Below, piece after piece: positions 1 through 7,899 of a stretch of DNA of 64,000 bases (position 1 is its first letter; each line of letters begins with the position of its first letter). The notes below the pieces were generated by a model, which was given only the letters and a program-made list of their open reading frames with translations, did no database searches and was not told the DNA's origin. A program made the position numbers and the translations under genes. The DNA comes from Janthinobacterium sp. (GTDB lineage: Bacteria > Pseudomonadota > Gammaproteobacteria > Burkholderiales > Burkholderiaceae_D): assembly GCA_003133225.1 (NCBI GenBank), contig PKWL01000135.1, positions 32,011-96,010 on the forward strand, written 5' to 3'.

Positions 1-1354
1 TGAAATGGACGGCGACGGGCGCGTACGCGGCCGAGCACGCCGTATCGAAGCGCTCCCAGAGGGATTTCGGCGCCGGCCCGGAGAGCGTGTCGAGCGCCTT
101 CCAGCGCGCGCGCAAACTACCGACCTTTTTCGCCAGCTCGCCCAGCGCCGGGCATTGCACGGGCAATTCCTCGGCCGCCTTAACGAGCTCCTCGCGCGAG
201 ACGTTGCCGCCCCATCGCGCCCAGTCGGCCAGGCGCTTGAACTCGGCTCGCGCATGGGCCAGGCGATCCGACTGGGCCGGCGACAAACGGCAGTCTTTAT
301 TTTCCCTCAGCGTCTTGTCGTGCTCGGACGCCACCTGAAGCAAGCCCTGCTGCAAGGCGAAGTCCATTCCATCGAGCGCCTCCGTGATGTGACGACCGGC
401 CTCCTTGGAGGGTGCGCCGGGATCGATTTTTTTCAATTTGGCGCTAGCGGGGAGGGCCGCCAGCATGAGTTCGAACTGTTGGCGCAGGCGGTCGGCGGCG
501 GCGCCCTCGGGCAGCGCGGGCAAGTTCTGCCACAGGCGCCTCATATCGTCCACATTTTGCCCCGGCGCATCGAGCTGCCACTCAAGGAGCGCGGCTTGGC
601 GGGCATCGAAGGCGGCCTGGTGCTGCTCTAACGCTGCCAGCGCCGTTTGGCTTTTCTCATAGGCTGCCGCGAAATCGCTTAACAGATGTTTAGGCAACGA
701 GCTAAGTTCAGGGGCGGCACTACGAACGGCGTGTTCGCCGGCAAGGCGAGCCAAGGTTTGCGTCGCCTCCTCTTGGCTCAGGTCGCCCGCCGTGAGTTGG
801 CGCAGCTCGGTCACGGCATCGATCACGCCCCGCTGCAGTGTCACCTGGTCTTCCAGACGTTGGCCGAGGCCGGCGCGCACGGATGCAAACTTTGCCGCCA
901 GCGGGGCCGATGCCTTAATCACTTGCCATTGGCGGTCGAGCTCTGCCACTTGATTCGGACTTAAATTTTGGTCGATCAGGAGGCGCTGGCCACTGTCGAT
1001 GCTGGCCTCGGCACGCTGCTGCTCGGCGCGCTCGAAGCGAATCACGTCGAGGCGCGACTGCATCAGCTTGGCGACGCGGCGGTCCGTGTTGCGCATGGCC
1101 TGCTGCACCTGTTCAAGCAACGCCTGCCCGTGCACGTGCTCAGCCGCGGCAAGACGCACGTCCGCGAATTCGCTTTGTAAAACGAATTCGACCGCGCCGG
1201 TCTCGTTGCCGGCCAACGTTTTGGCCAACGCCATTTGTTCCGCACGCCGAGCTGCGGCCTGTTGTGCGCTCACGCGCGCCTGTTCGGCGTTACCGTGTGA
1301 CGCTTGCGCTTCGGCTGGCTTGTTAGAGGGGCGCTTGAAAAGAAAATCGAACAT
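1..1354 (-). CDS. DUF349 domain-containing protein (3' end outside window)
   Basis: Reading the reverse strand from ATG at 1354 gives an open frame of about 451 residues that runs off the left edge without a stop, so the C-terminus is missing. It begins MFDFLFKRPSN and is almost entirely charged and helical, rich in Ala, Glu, Gln and Arg. Repeated segments of the form W-x-x-L-x-x-L and 'LRARWKALDTLSGP' followed by 'LWERFDTACSAAY' are typical of DUF349 repeats. No signal peptide or membrane segment is visible. DUF349 proteins are abundant in beta- and gammaproteobacteria, but their biochemical role is not settled. The gene lies on the same strand as the helical protein at 1423-2052 and may be the second gene of that unit. 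Family assignment is fairly sure; function is not known. Confidence 0.85.
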   Translation of the reverse strand, partial: MFDFLFKRPSNKPAEAQASHGNAEQARVSAQQAAARRAEQMALAKTLAGNETGAVEFVLQSEFADVRLAAAEHVHGQALLEQVQQAMRNTDRRVAKLMQSRLDVIRFERAEQQRAEASIDSGQRLLIDQNLSPNQVAELDRQWQVIKASAPLAAKFASVRAGLGQRLEDQVTLQRGVIDAVTELRQLTAGDLSQEEATQTLARLAGEHAVRSAAPELSSLPKHLLSDFAAAYEKSQTALAALEQHQAAFDARQAALLEWQLDAPGQNVDDMRRLWQNLPALPEGAAADRLRQQFELMLAALPASAKLKKIDPGAPSKEAGRHITEALDGMDFALQQGLLQVASEHDKTLRENKDCRLSPAQSDRLAHARAEFKRLADWARWGGNVSREELVKAAEELPVQCPALGELAKKVGSLRARWKALDTLSGPAPKSLWERFDTACSAAYAPVAVHF

Positions 1355-1422
1355 GGCATGTTATGAAGGGCTTAAAAACCACATCATAACAAAGCGAGGC
1401 CGCATTTGCCCCAATGCGGAGC

Positions 1423-2052
1423 TTATTTTCTAGCTGACCTTTTCAAAGGGAACTCGATGGCCGCGTTGGTCGCATCGGGGCGTAACGCATCGATCACTGC
1501 CGGGTCCGCCGGTTTGGGGGCGCGCGCGGGCCGCTTGCCGCGCCGCGTTTCGACCAGCTTGGCGTCATGCAGCAAGAACTGGTTGGCAATCGAAAACCAT
1601 GTATCGCCGCAGATCACGCTGCGCGCGATGGCGAACAATTCCTGCTCTTCCTTCTCGAGGCGCTTTAACAGCATGGCGCAAAAGGCATCGATGCTGCTGC
1701 AGATCTGCGCAACATGCTCTTCCGTTTGGGCCGCCACGTTGCCCGCTTGCGCGCGCATGTCATGCACGATGTCGAGCGCGGCGTTGTTTAAGTTGGATAG
1801 TTCGTCAAGCAAAACATCGGCCCGCTCGGTGGCCCTGCGGACAGCCGGAATCAAATACATCTCGCTCTTGCGCCAGCGGCAGGCTTGATACAGACGGTTG
1901 AGGCTGTCGCAGGCGAATTCCAGCTGCTCTAGAGTGATGCTGTGCTGATGCATCAAAGTTGCATGCACATATTTTTGGAATGACACTAAACTGAACCGGA
2001 CGCTGGCTTGTTCGACCGATAAGGCAACCAAAGTATAAGTAGCCGATAACAT
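1423..2052 (-). CDS. helical protein with hemerythrin-like C-terminal helix
   Basis: An open frame of 209 residues, mostly helical. The middle has an Asp/Glu/His pattern (VLLDELSNLNNAALDIVHDM), and 'LEKEEQELFAIA' resembles the last ligand helix of hemerythrin HHE proteins (H-x-x-x-E-E-x-E-L-F), though the preceding His is replaced. The C-terminal 50 residues are basic and proline-rich (KRPARAPKP) and probably disordered. No signal peptide. A reverse-strand TATAAT (plus-strand 2152-2157) lies about 100 bases upstream, but I see no clear -35. It could be a degenerate hemerythrin or simply a helical bundle. The coding call is solid because the frame is long and codon use matches the neighbours; the function is a guess. 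Confidence 0.6.
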   Translation of the reverse strand: MLSATYTLVALSVEQASVRFSLVSFQKYVHATLMHQHSITLEQLEFACDSLNRLYQACRWRKSEMYLIPAVRRATERADVLLDELSNLNNAALDIVHDMRAQAGNVAAQTEEHVAQICSSIDAFCAMLLKRLEKEEQELFAIARSVICGDTWFSIANQFLLHDAKLVETRRGKRPARAPKPADPAVIDALRPDATNAAIEFPLKRSARK

Positions 2053-2747
2053 TCTTACTCCAAACTAGCCGCCGACCACGCTGATGGCGACGCCATATTG
2101 TTGTGGTTGGAATGACGCGCCATTCACGCCTTCCCACCAATCTGAGACATAATTATAGGTAGTTCCCACATCAGGGGCTTGATCTAACGCAAACCTTGCA
2201 CCAAGACAGGGCGCCAGTTTCAGGCAGGCAACGCAGGGCTTCGTCCTCCTCGTCGTTTGAACACCAAGCCGCTTGGCCCCAGGTCCTCTATCCCAACGAG
2301 GTGAATCATTTTTTCAGGTCGCGCGCCACCTTCGCTGCCGGTCAAGACGGGCCGAGATTGGCGTTGCCGGTTAAGGCACCAGCCCGTATTCGCAGCGCCC
2401 GCGAGCCAAACGGACTGTGGGCGACAATGTGGGATGCGCGGACAATGTGCGCCCCACTCCATTTGGCACTCGCCTGCCGCCAGGTCGGCCTTGCGTGCTG
2501 CGTGCCAAGTAGCGTTCGGCGCCGTCTCGTGGACGTTCCTGCAGCGTGTTCCAAGCTGGGTGGGCGTAGCGCCACGCCCCGCACGCACGTCCCGCTGCGT
2601 TCCTGCCATCTCTGAGGCGAGCGCAAGGACTCGATGGCGTGGCTGTTGCAATTTGACGCGTTGGCGCGAGAGCGCCATTGGCTGGTGCTGTTGCGGCACG
2701 GGCGCGCCCGTGCGCACGAGTGCGCAGCCGGGATAAGCTGCAGACGG
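2053..2747. other. intergenic stretch without a supported gene
   Basis: About 695 bases between two minus-strand genes. Overlapping open frames exist on both strands, but none has a recognisable product, a ribosome binding site or plausible composition. There is a perfect palindrome GCACGGGCGCGCCCGTGC near 2697-2714, downstream of the YajD gene, but no T-run follows on either strand. The part nearest 2052 should hold the promoter of the helical protein. Confidence 0.5.
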
Positions 2748-3122
2748 CTACTCTTTCTTTTTCATCAAGCCAGCTAGCAGCGCGAATGGGCTATGCGTGG
2801 CCGGCGGCACAACCGGAGCTTGAAGTCCGGCGCCACGGTCCGCTTCCAGATAGCGTGAATGCTCGTTGTCGTGGCAGTACAAACAAAGTAGCTCCCAGTT
2901 GCTGCCGTCGGGCGGATTATTGTCGTGATTGTGGTCGCGATGATGTACCGTCAGTTGCTGCACGTTTGCGCGCGTAAACTCGCGCATGCAGCGCCCGCAC
3001 ACCCAGGGGTACATCTTGAGCGAACGCTCACGGTAGCCGCCTTCGCGCAGCTCAGCGGCGCGGCGGGCATCGGCCACGATCTTGTCCAGGCGCGAAGGAT
3101 CGGGTTTTTTGGTAGGCGGCAT
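2748..3122 (-). CDS. yajD: YajD-family HNH nuclease
   Basis: A 124-residue protein starting MPPTKKPDPSRL. Positions about 42-88 form an HNH zinc-finger nuclease core: C-G-R-C (about 42-45), then 'LTVHHRDHNHDNNPPDG' with the HH and HDHN residues, then 'LLCLYCHDNEHS' with C-x-x-C-H and the final N-x-x-H. This order and length match the YajD/HNH endonuclease family (E. coli YajD is about 115 residues). HNH proteins of this class cut DNA with a divalent metal, but the cellular role of YajD is not established. It stands alone, with no methyltransferase or phage genes beside it, so a housekeeping rather than restriction role is likely. The C-terminal tail (PPATHSPFALLAGLMKKKE) is variable. Confidence 0.9.
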   Translation of the reverse strand: MPPTKKPDPSRLDKIVADARRAAELREGGYRERSLKMYPWVCGRCMREFTRANVQQLTVHHRDHNHDNNPPDGSNWELLCLYCHDNEHSRYLEADRGAGLQAPVVPPATHSPFALLAGLMKKKE

Positions 3123-3386
3123 GGCACACTTTCGAAAATCAGTTGGTGACGCTCATTCTAATGAGGAAGTGCTCGGGTTTGTACTTTTTCTGGCGCGCGC
3201 CAGGAAGAAAAGAGCGCAAGGAGCGCCCGTTAAATTTTGCCGCCATCCGAACCTGACTGCGCGCAGCGTCCCATCAGTCTATGCGGCCCGCGCACGCCTC
3301 GTTTTGAACTTCGCGTGGACTCGCACGCACCTCTTTCAAACCTTACTGCAGGCGCTGCCAGACGGCATCCACCTGAGTATGGCGAT

Positions 3387-3545
3387 TTACCGGGTGCAAG
3401 GATAAGGATCGCGTTCCCCTCGAATCAATCCCCATCCTAGCGCGCGCCGAATCCGCTCAGGGTCGGGTGGCGGCCGGCGCAGCTCAAGCTCCAAGCGCAG
3501 CCATTGGCGGACGGTTTCCTTGCTCGGTTGTTTAAGATGATCCAT
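3387..3545 (-). CDS. small basic protein of unknown function (52 aa)
   Basis: The frame starting at ATG 3545 (MDHLKQPSKETVRQWL) is preceded by AGAGG about 8 bases upstream, which favours this start over an upstream in-frame ATG at 3608. The protein is 52 residues with alternating Arg/Leu (LRLELELRRPPPDPERIRRALGWGLI) and looks like two short helices joined by a proline segment. I recall similar short open frames in Oxalobacteraceae but cannot name a family. The amphipathic pattern and ribosome site support real coding; the short length limits confidence. Confidence 0.55.
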   Translation of the reverse strand: MDHLKQPSKETVRQWLRLELELRRPPPDPERIRRALGWGLIRGERDPYPCTR

Positions 3546-3998
3546 GGTGAGGCCTCTTAAAAGCAGGGTTGAAAGCACGGGTGTTGATATTAGAACGCGA
3601 GATTGCACTGCTCGTTGACAACTGGGTACAATTGCTCACAGATCTAACATCGGGTAACAACTCAGAGCCCCAGCACCCTGGCGCCAGCACCGCCGCCGAT
3701 CATTGGCCAGTTTCCCGCTTTGTGCCCAAATTGTGCGCTTGCATGGCGACCCGCCATGGACCCGGTCGGCGCCACCTGCTCAGAGGACAGTCAAGCTGGC
3801 GGGTAGCATCACATTCCGATTTTGGTGCGCTCTCAGGTGCCCGGCCCGGCCCAGCCCGTCCCACGTATAATAAAAAGTTCGCCATGCGCAGCCCCCTGCT
3901 GCGATTTTTTCTCTTTCCTTTGAACTGACCTACATGCCCTTCCCACTTTGCTGCACCGGCGCGCGCCCCGCTTCCCACCACCCTCAGGAGATGGCATG

Positions 3999-5159
3999 AT
4001 GTGCCCCGGTGCGACTGCTTCACTGATCCACTGGACCGAGGCCGGCCAACCATGCTCGGCGCTGTGGCACTCGGCAAGCGGGATGGCGCCCCCCAAGCGC
4101 GTCGTCGTTGCCGACGACACGACCAATGCCGATACCGCCTACCGCCTCGCCTGCGAAGGCACGGCGCTGCTATGGCGCGGCGACTTCCAGAATGCGCGCC
4201 AGTTGCTGCAGGCGCTGGCGCGGCGCGCCGACCATAAAAATGCCAAGCCGGGCAAACGGGCCAAACCGGCCAAAGTGGCCAGCCCGATGCCAGAAGCCTT
4301 CCATCTGTATCGCCAAGCCCAGTCGCAACGCGCGCGCACGCTGGCGATGCTGCTACTGCCGTTCAATGCCGACTACACCATTCCCCTGCGCCGCGCCCCC
4401 GATGTGCAACTCGCTTGCAATGAAGCGTATGGCCGCGGCAGTGAACCATTCGTGGCTTCGCTGCGCGAATTACTGGGCCTGATCGGTGCGCACGAATGGC
4501 GTCGCACCGGCATCGAAGTGGAGGCGCTCGGACAGAAGATCCATCCGCACTATGGCGTGTTCGCACCGATCCGCAGCGAATACCTTGGCCTGGTGGCGGC
4601 GGCCCCGCTCCCGCCGGGCGCCACGCGCGCCTTCGATATTGGCACCGGCACCGGCGTGCTGGCAGCCGTACTAGCACGACGCGGTGTCGCGCGCATCGTC
4701 GCCACGGACCAGGATCCGCGAGCGATCAGCTGCGCTCGCGAAAATCTCCAGCGGCTCGCGCTGACAGACAAGATCGACGTGGTGCAGGCCGACCTGTTTC
4801 CGGCGGGGCGGGCCCCGCTCATCGTGTGCAATCCGCCGTGGCTGCCGGCGCGCCCCAACTCGCCCATCGAGTACGCGGTGTACGACCCGGAAAGCCGCAT
4901 GTTGCGTGGATTCCTGTCCGGCCTGGCAACGCATCTGGAGCCGGACGGCGAAGGCTGGTTGATCCTATCGGACCTGGCCGAGCATCTGGGATTGCGCCCG
5001 CGCAGCGAGCTTCTGGCCTGGATCGCGGCATCCGGCCTCGCGGTCGTGGCGCGCATGGACGTCAAGCCGAATCACCCGCGCGCCCTAGATGAGAGCGACC
5101 CTTTGCACCTGGCGCGGGCGGCGGAAATAACATCGCTATGGCGCCTGGTGCCGAGCTGA
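3999..5159 (+). CDS. class I SAM-dependent methyltransferase (PrmC/HemK-like)
   Basis: A methyltransferase of about 386 residues. Motif I is 'FDIGTGTGVLAAVLARRG' (near residue 210), followed by the acidic motif II 'IVATDQDPRAISCAREN' and the motif IV 'LIVCNPPWLPARP', whose NPPW places it with N-methyltransferases of the HemK/PrmC/TrmN6 type that act on amide or exocyclic nitrogen. The N-terminal 190 residues are unlike PrmC and may recognise the substrate. Start: AGGAG at 3986-3990 precedes two in-frame ATGs (3996, 3999); 3999 has the better spacing, and the longer reading from 3948 has no ribosome site. A TATAAT lies at 3866-3871, without a clear -35. The gene is monocistronic, followed by an initiator tRNA. 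Substrate is unknown. Confidence 0.85.
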   Translation: MCPGATASLIHWTEAGQPCSALWHSASGMAPPKRVVVADDTTNADTAYRLACEGTALLWRGDFQNARQLLQALARRADHKNAKPGKRAKPAKVASPMPEAFHLYRQAQSQRARTLAMLLLPFNADYTIPLRRAPDVQLACNEAYGRGSEPFVASLRELLGLIGAHEWRRTGIEVEALGQKIHPHYGVFAPIRSEYLGLVAAAPLPPGATRAFDIGTGTGVLAAVLARRGVARIVATDQDPRAISCARENLQRLALTDKIDVVQADLFPAGRAPLIVCNPPWLPARPNSPIEYAVYDPESRMLRGFLSGLATHLEPDGEGWLILSDLAEHLGLRPRSELLAWIAASGLAVVARMDVKPNHPRALDESDPLHLARAAEITSLWRLVPS

Positions 5160-5230
5160 GGTTCTGCGCCACCTGCCATCAGATCGGCGCGGCTGGTCGA
5201 TGGCAGGACCAGTCCAATTTCATGTAAGCA

Positions 5231-5259
5231 TTGCGCAATACTTCGAAGCTCTATATAAT
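5231..5259 (+). promoter_or_regulatory. sigma70 promoter of the initiator tRNA
   Basis: TTGCGC at 5231-5236 and a perfect TATAAT at 5254-5259 are separated by exactly 17 bases. The start site expected seven bases after the -10 falls at about 5266, on the first bases of the tRNA (5265), so little or no 5' leader is expected. Confidence 0.8.
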
Positions 5260-5264
5260 TCGTC

Positions 5265-5341
5265 TGCGGGGTGGAGCAGTCTGGCAGCTCGTCGGGCTCA
5301 TAACCCGAAGGTCACAGGTTCAAATCCTGTCCCCGCAACCA
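5265..5341 (+). tRNA. tRNA-fMet (initiator, anticodon CAT)
   Basis: A 77-base cloverleaf with CCA encoded. Acceptor TGCGGGG/CCCCGCA, D stem GAGC/GCTC, anticodon stem TCGGG/CCCGA around loop CTCATAA, variable AGGTC, T stem ACAGG/CCTGT with TTCAAAT. The three consecutive G:C pairs in the anticodon stem are the initiator hallmark. Position 1 is T, so the terminal pair is U1:A72 rather than the C1:A72 mismatch of E. coli initiator tRNA. Confidence 0.97.
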
Positions 5342-5353
5342 GAATTTGGTAAG

Positions 5354-5390
5354 AAAGGGGTTACACGCTTCGGCTTGTGGCCCTTTTTTT
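5354..5390 (+). terminator. rho-independent terminator of the initiator tRNA
   Basis: AAAGGG pairs with CCCTTT, continued by TTACA/TGTGG (with G:U pairs) around a CTTCGG-containing loop, then seven T residues to 5390. It lies 12 bases after the tRNA 3' end. Confidence 0.85.
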
Positions 5391-5842
5391 CGTGCAACGC
5401 GTTTCGGGTGTGCGTGGCATGCCTGCCCTGGTCGGACGGGGATTCCCGACGGCGCGGGCTGCCAAGGCATGGCGGGCCTTGAATCACTGCTTTTCTTCGC
5501 AGCAGTTCAGAGGTGCTTTTTTTTGCCAAATTCTGCGCGCTCGCCCGGCCGCGCGAATGCCATCTTAGACGTGGCGCTGCATCTTGCCTGGTGTCCACTT
5601 GAGCCGTCCATGCGCCCTGCGCTTGTGCGCCCGCCGGGCCCGGTCATGAATGAATTGTCCCTGGCAGAGCGCGCTTATTTTTGACCTCCAATTTTAAATG
5701 TTTCTTGTTGTAGGCGCGAATGACTGCATGCTTTTTAGCGGGAAGGCGCAGGCGGCCAATCCGGTCCCCGCGCACCCGACCTGGTCCTGCCTTTACCTCC
5801 TTTTACTAATGCTTGAGTTATAAAATCCCAAAGGAGACGCCA
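5391..5842. other. intergenic stretch without a supported gene
   Basis: About 450 bases. The only structures seen are a perfect 6-bp inverted repeat ACTGCT/AGCAGT near 5484-5507 and, 10 bases on, a run of T residues (5516-5523), which could be a weak secondary terminator. Open frames here have no recognisable product. The 3' part carries the leader of the phosphatase pseudogene, with AAGGAG at 5831-5836. Confidence 0.5.
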
Positions 5843-7319
5843 GTGAAAAATCTAGCCATCGAGCCTTGCAGCACTGCTGCTGATCTGCCAACTAGCCCGT
5901 CGCGCCGGCGCATCTTTCAGGCAGCCACTGCACTCGGCCTGGGCGGCGGCTTGGCGACCCCTTCTTGCCCCGCCAAAACCGGCACAGGTTCGCTTGATGC
6001 GAAGCTAAAGGCCAGCATCAAGCAAGTCGTTGTGATTTACCTCGAGAACCGCAGCTTCAATAACTTGTTTGCCATTTCCCCGGCGTCAGCGCGCCGTTGT
6101 CGGATCTGGCGTCCGTCCAATCAATGCAAAAAGACCGCGACGGCTCGACCTTGCCGGCGCTGCCTAGGATCTGGGGCGGCTTGGTACCGACCTTGCAGAA
6201 CATCGGCGGCAAGGACTATCAGGTCAAAGAAGACCAGATTCGAGACTTGCCGAACGGCCCCTTCAAGCTGAGCGACGGCGATGGCCACCCCTTGCCCGAA
6301 GGCGTCGTCACGCGTGACCTGTGGCATCTGTTTTACCAAAACCAGATGCAAATTAACGACGGCAAAAATGATCGTTTCGTCGCCTGGAGCAACACGGGCG
6401 GCATGGTCATGGGCCACTATGGCGAGACGAGCAAAAATCTCGACTTGTGGAAGATTGCCAGCCAATTTACCCTGTGTGACAATTTCTTCATGGCAGCATT
6501 CGGCGGCTCTTATCTGAACCATCAATTCCTGATCGCCGCCCGCACGCCCGAATACTTCCATGCCGCATCGACGCCGGCAAAACATAAAATCGCCATCCTC
6601 GCAGACGGCCAAACGGCGTCCGCTTGGCCGTCGCCGCCGACAGCCCGCCCTCGGCGACCGATGGGAAGCCGATATTTGTCAACGATGGCGCCATCTCGCC
6701 GGACGGCTACGCCGTCAACAGCATGGCGCCGCCGTATCAGCCGAGCTATGTGCGGCCGGCCGGCGGCGGCGACCCAAGGCTGGCCGATCCGACCGATCCA
6801 AACACCCTGCCGCCACAAAGTCATAAGACCATAGGCGACTTGCGGTCGGAAAAATCGGTAAGCTGGGCCTGGTATGGCGGCGCCTGGCAGGCGGCGCTAG
6901 AGGCGAAAGGTGGTGGCCGCAAACCGAATTTTCTAAATTTGCATGCCGGTTATTCCGACGTCGAATCGGGCGACCAGCATGTGGCCAACGTGCTCGAACA
7001 TTTGAAAAAATCGCCGCAATGGAAGAACATGCTGGTCGTCATCACCTTTGATGAAAACGGCGGCTGGTGGGATCACGTGGCGCCGCCCATGGGCGACCGC
7101 TGGGGGCCTGGCTCGCGTGTCGCGGCCATCGTCGCGTCGCCCTATGCGAAAAAGGGGGCCGTCCATCATAGCTTCTACGATACCACCTCCATCTTGCGCT
7201 TCATCACCCGGCTGCACGACCTGCCCCACCTCGAGGGCCTGGTCACGCGCAATGCGGCCTTCGCGGCACGCGGCGCGCTGCCGCCCGGCGACCTGACGGG
7301 GGCCCTCAGTTTTCGTTGA
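5843..7319 (+). pseudogene. acid phosphatase / phospholipase C family protein (AcpA-like), two frameshifts
   Basis: Three consecutive frames together make one phosphoesterase (alkaline-phosphatase superfamily, phospholipase C/AcpA branch). Frame 1 starts at GTG 5843, six bases after AAGGAG, with a twin-arginine-type signal (SPSRRRIFQAATALGLGGG) and the 'VVVIYLENRSFNNLF' metal-site motif. Near 6073-6077 one base appears lost, and the protein resumes in another frame ('FPGVSAPLSDLASV') through 'HYGETSKNLDLWKIASQF' and 'GGSYLNHQFLIAARTPEY'. Near 6609-6613 a second one-base loss moves to the third frame ('RLAVAADSPPSATDGKPIF'), which ends with 'FDENGGWWDHVAPPMGDRWG' at 7319. An intact gene would be about 490 residues, secreted and hydrolysing phosphate esters. 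All catalytic blocks remain, so the decay is recent or the shifts are assembly errors. Confidence 0.85.
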
Positions 7320-7576
7320 CATGAGGCTGGCCGCCGCCCGCAGCAGGCAGCCGGTCAGCGCCGCGACAGATCGTGCTACACTGCGTGCCGCTTTATCTTT
7401 GCCATTTTCCGCCAGGCGGGTGCGGGTTTAGCGGCGATGGGCCGGGCACAGGGTAGCGTAGGCCGACCGCGCAGGCGGGCTCTTCTTGATCCGTTTTGGT
7501 GCATACGACTTTTATTTAGCGCGGCAGATGCCAAATTCGTTCCCGCCCTGGCACGCGCCGGCCCTGAGGTAGACCA

Positions 7577-7795
7577 ATGAGAGACAAAAAAGACCACGCG
7601 ACGCTCGAGTTGCCCGGGTTCGAAACGGCGGCGCCGATGGCGCTGAAAGGCAAGCGCCCGGCCGCCAGCCGCATGGGGACAGCCGGCTCGGGGCAGGAGC
7701 AGCTTGAATTACTCGCTGCGACCGACACCAGCGGCCTGCCGCTATGGCGCCGCGACACGGACTCAACAGGCCTGCCGATCTGGCTTCCGGCCTAG
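7577..7795 (+). CDS. small protein of unknown function with GLPxW repeat (72 aa)
   Basis: ATG 7577 is preceded by TGAGGT at a good distance. The product begins MRDKKDHATLELPGFETAAP, then a basic stretch (LKGKRPAASRMG) and ends with an internal repeat, SGLPLW and TGLPIWLP, separated by nine residues (RRDTDS included). No signal peptide or membrane segment. The N-terminus (LELPGF...A..KGKRP) resembles the start of short basic proteins I cannot name. It precedes dbpA by about 100 bases on the same strand. Coding status is likely but not proven. Confidence 0.5.
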   Translation: MRDKKDHATLELPGFETAAPMALKGKRPAASRMGTAGSGQEQLELLAATDTSGLPLWRRDTDSTGLPIWLPA

Positions 7796-7899
7796 GCGCC
7801 GGGCACCAAGTCGATTACGGCGCGGCCCGCTTCGCCGCGCGCATGGCAAGCGCCTGTTAGACTGTGTTCTTCCCCCTATTTACGCGGCCCTTTTTTCAT

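Noticed and set aside
2196..2717. Overlapping open frames on both strands (139 and 165 residues).
   Set aside because: No ribosome site, no recognisable domain, composition typical of GC-rich shadow frames.
2748..3122. YajD as part of a defence or restriction system.
   Set aside because: No partner nuclease, methyltransferase or ATPase beside it; the family is widespread as a single gene.
3183..3212. Palindrome CTGGCGCGCGCCAG flanked by T and A runs, terminator-like.
   Set aside because: The T-run lies on the 5' side of the stem and A-rich sequence follows on both strands, so it does not fit an intrinsic terminator.
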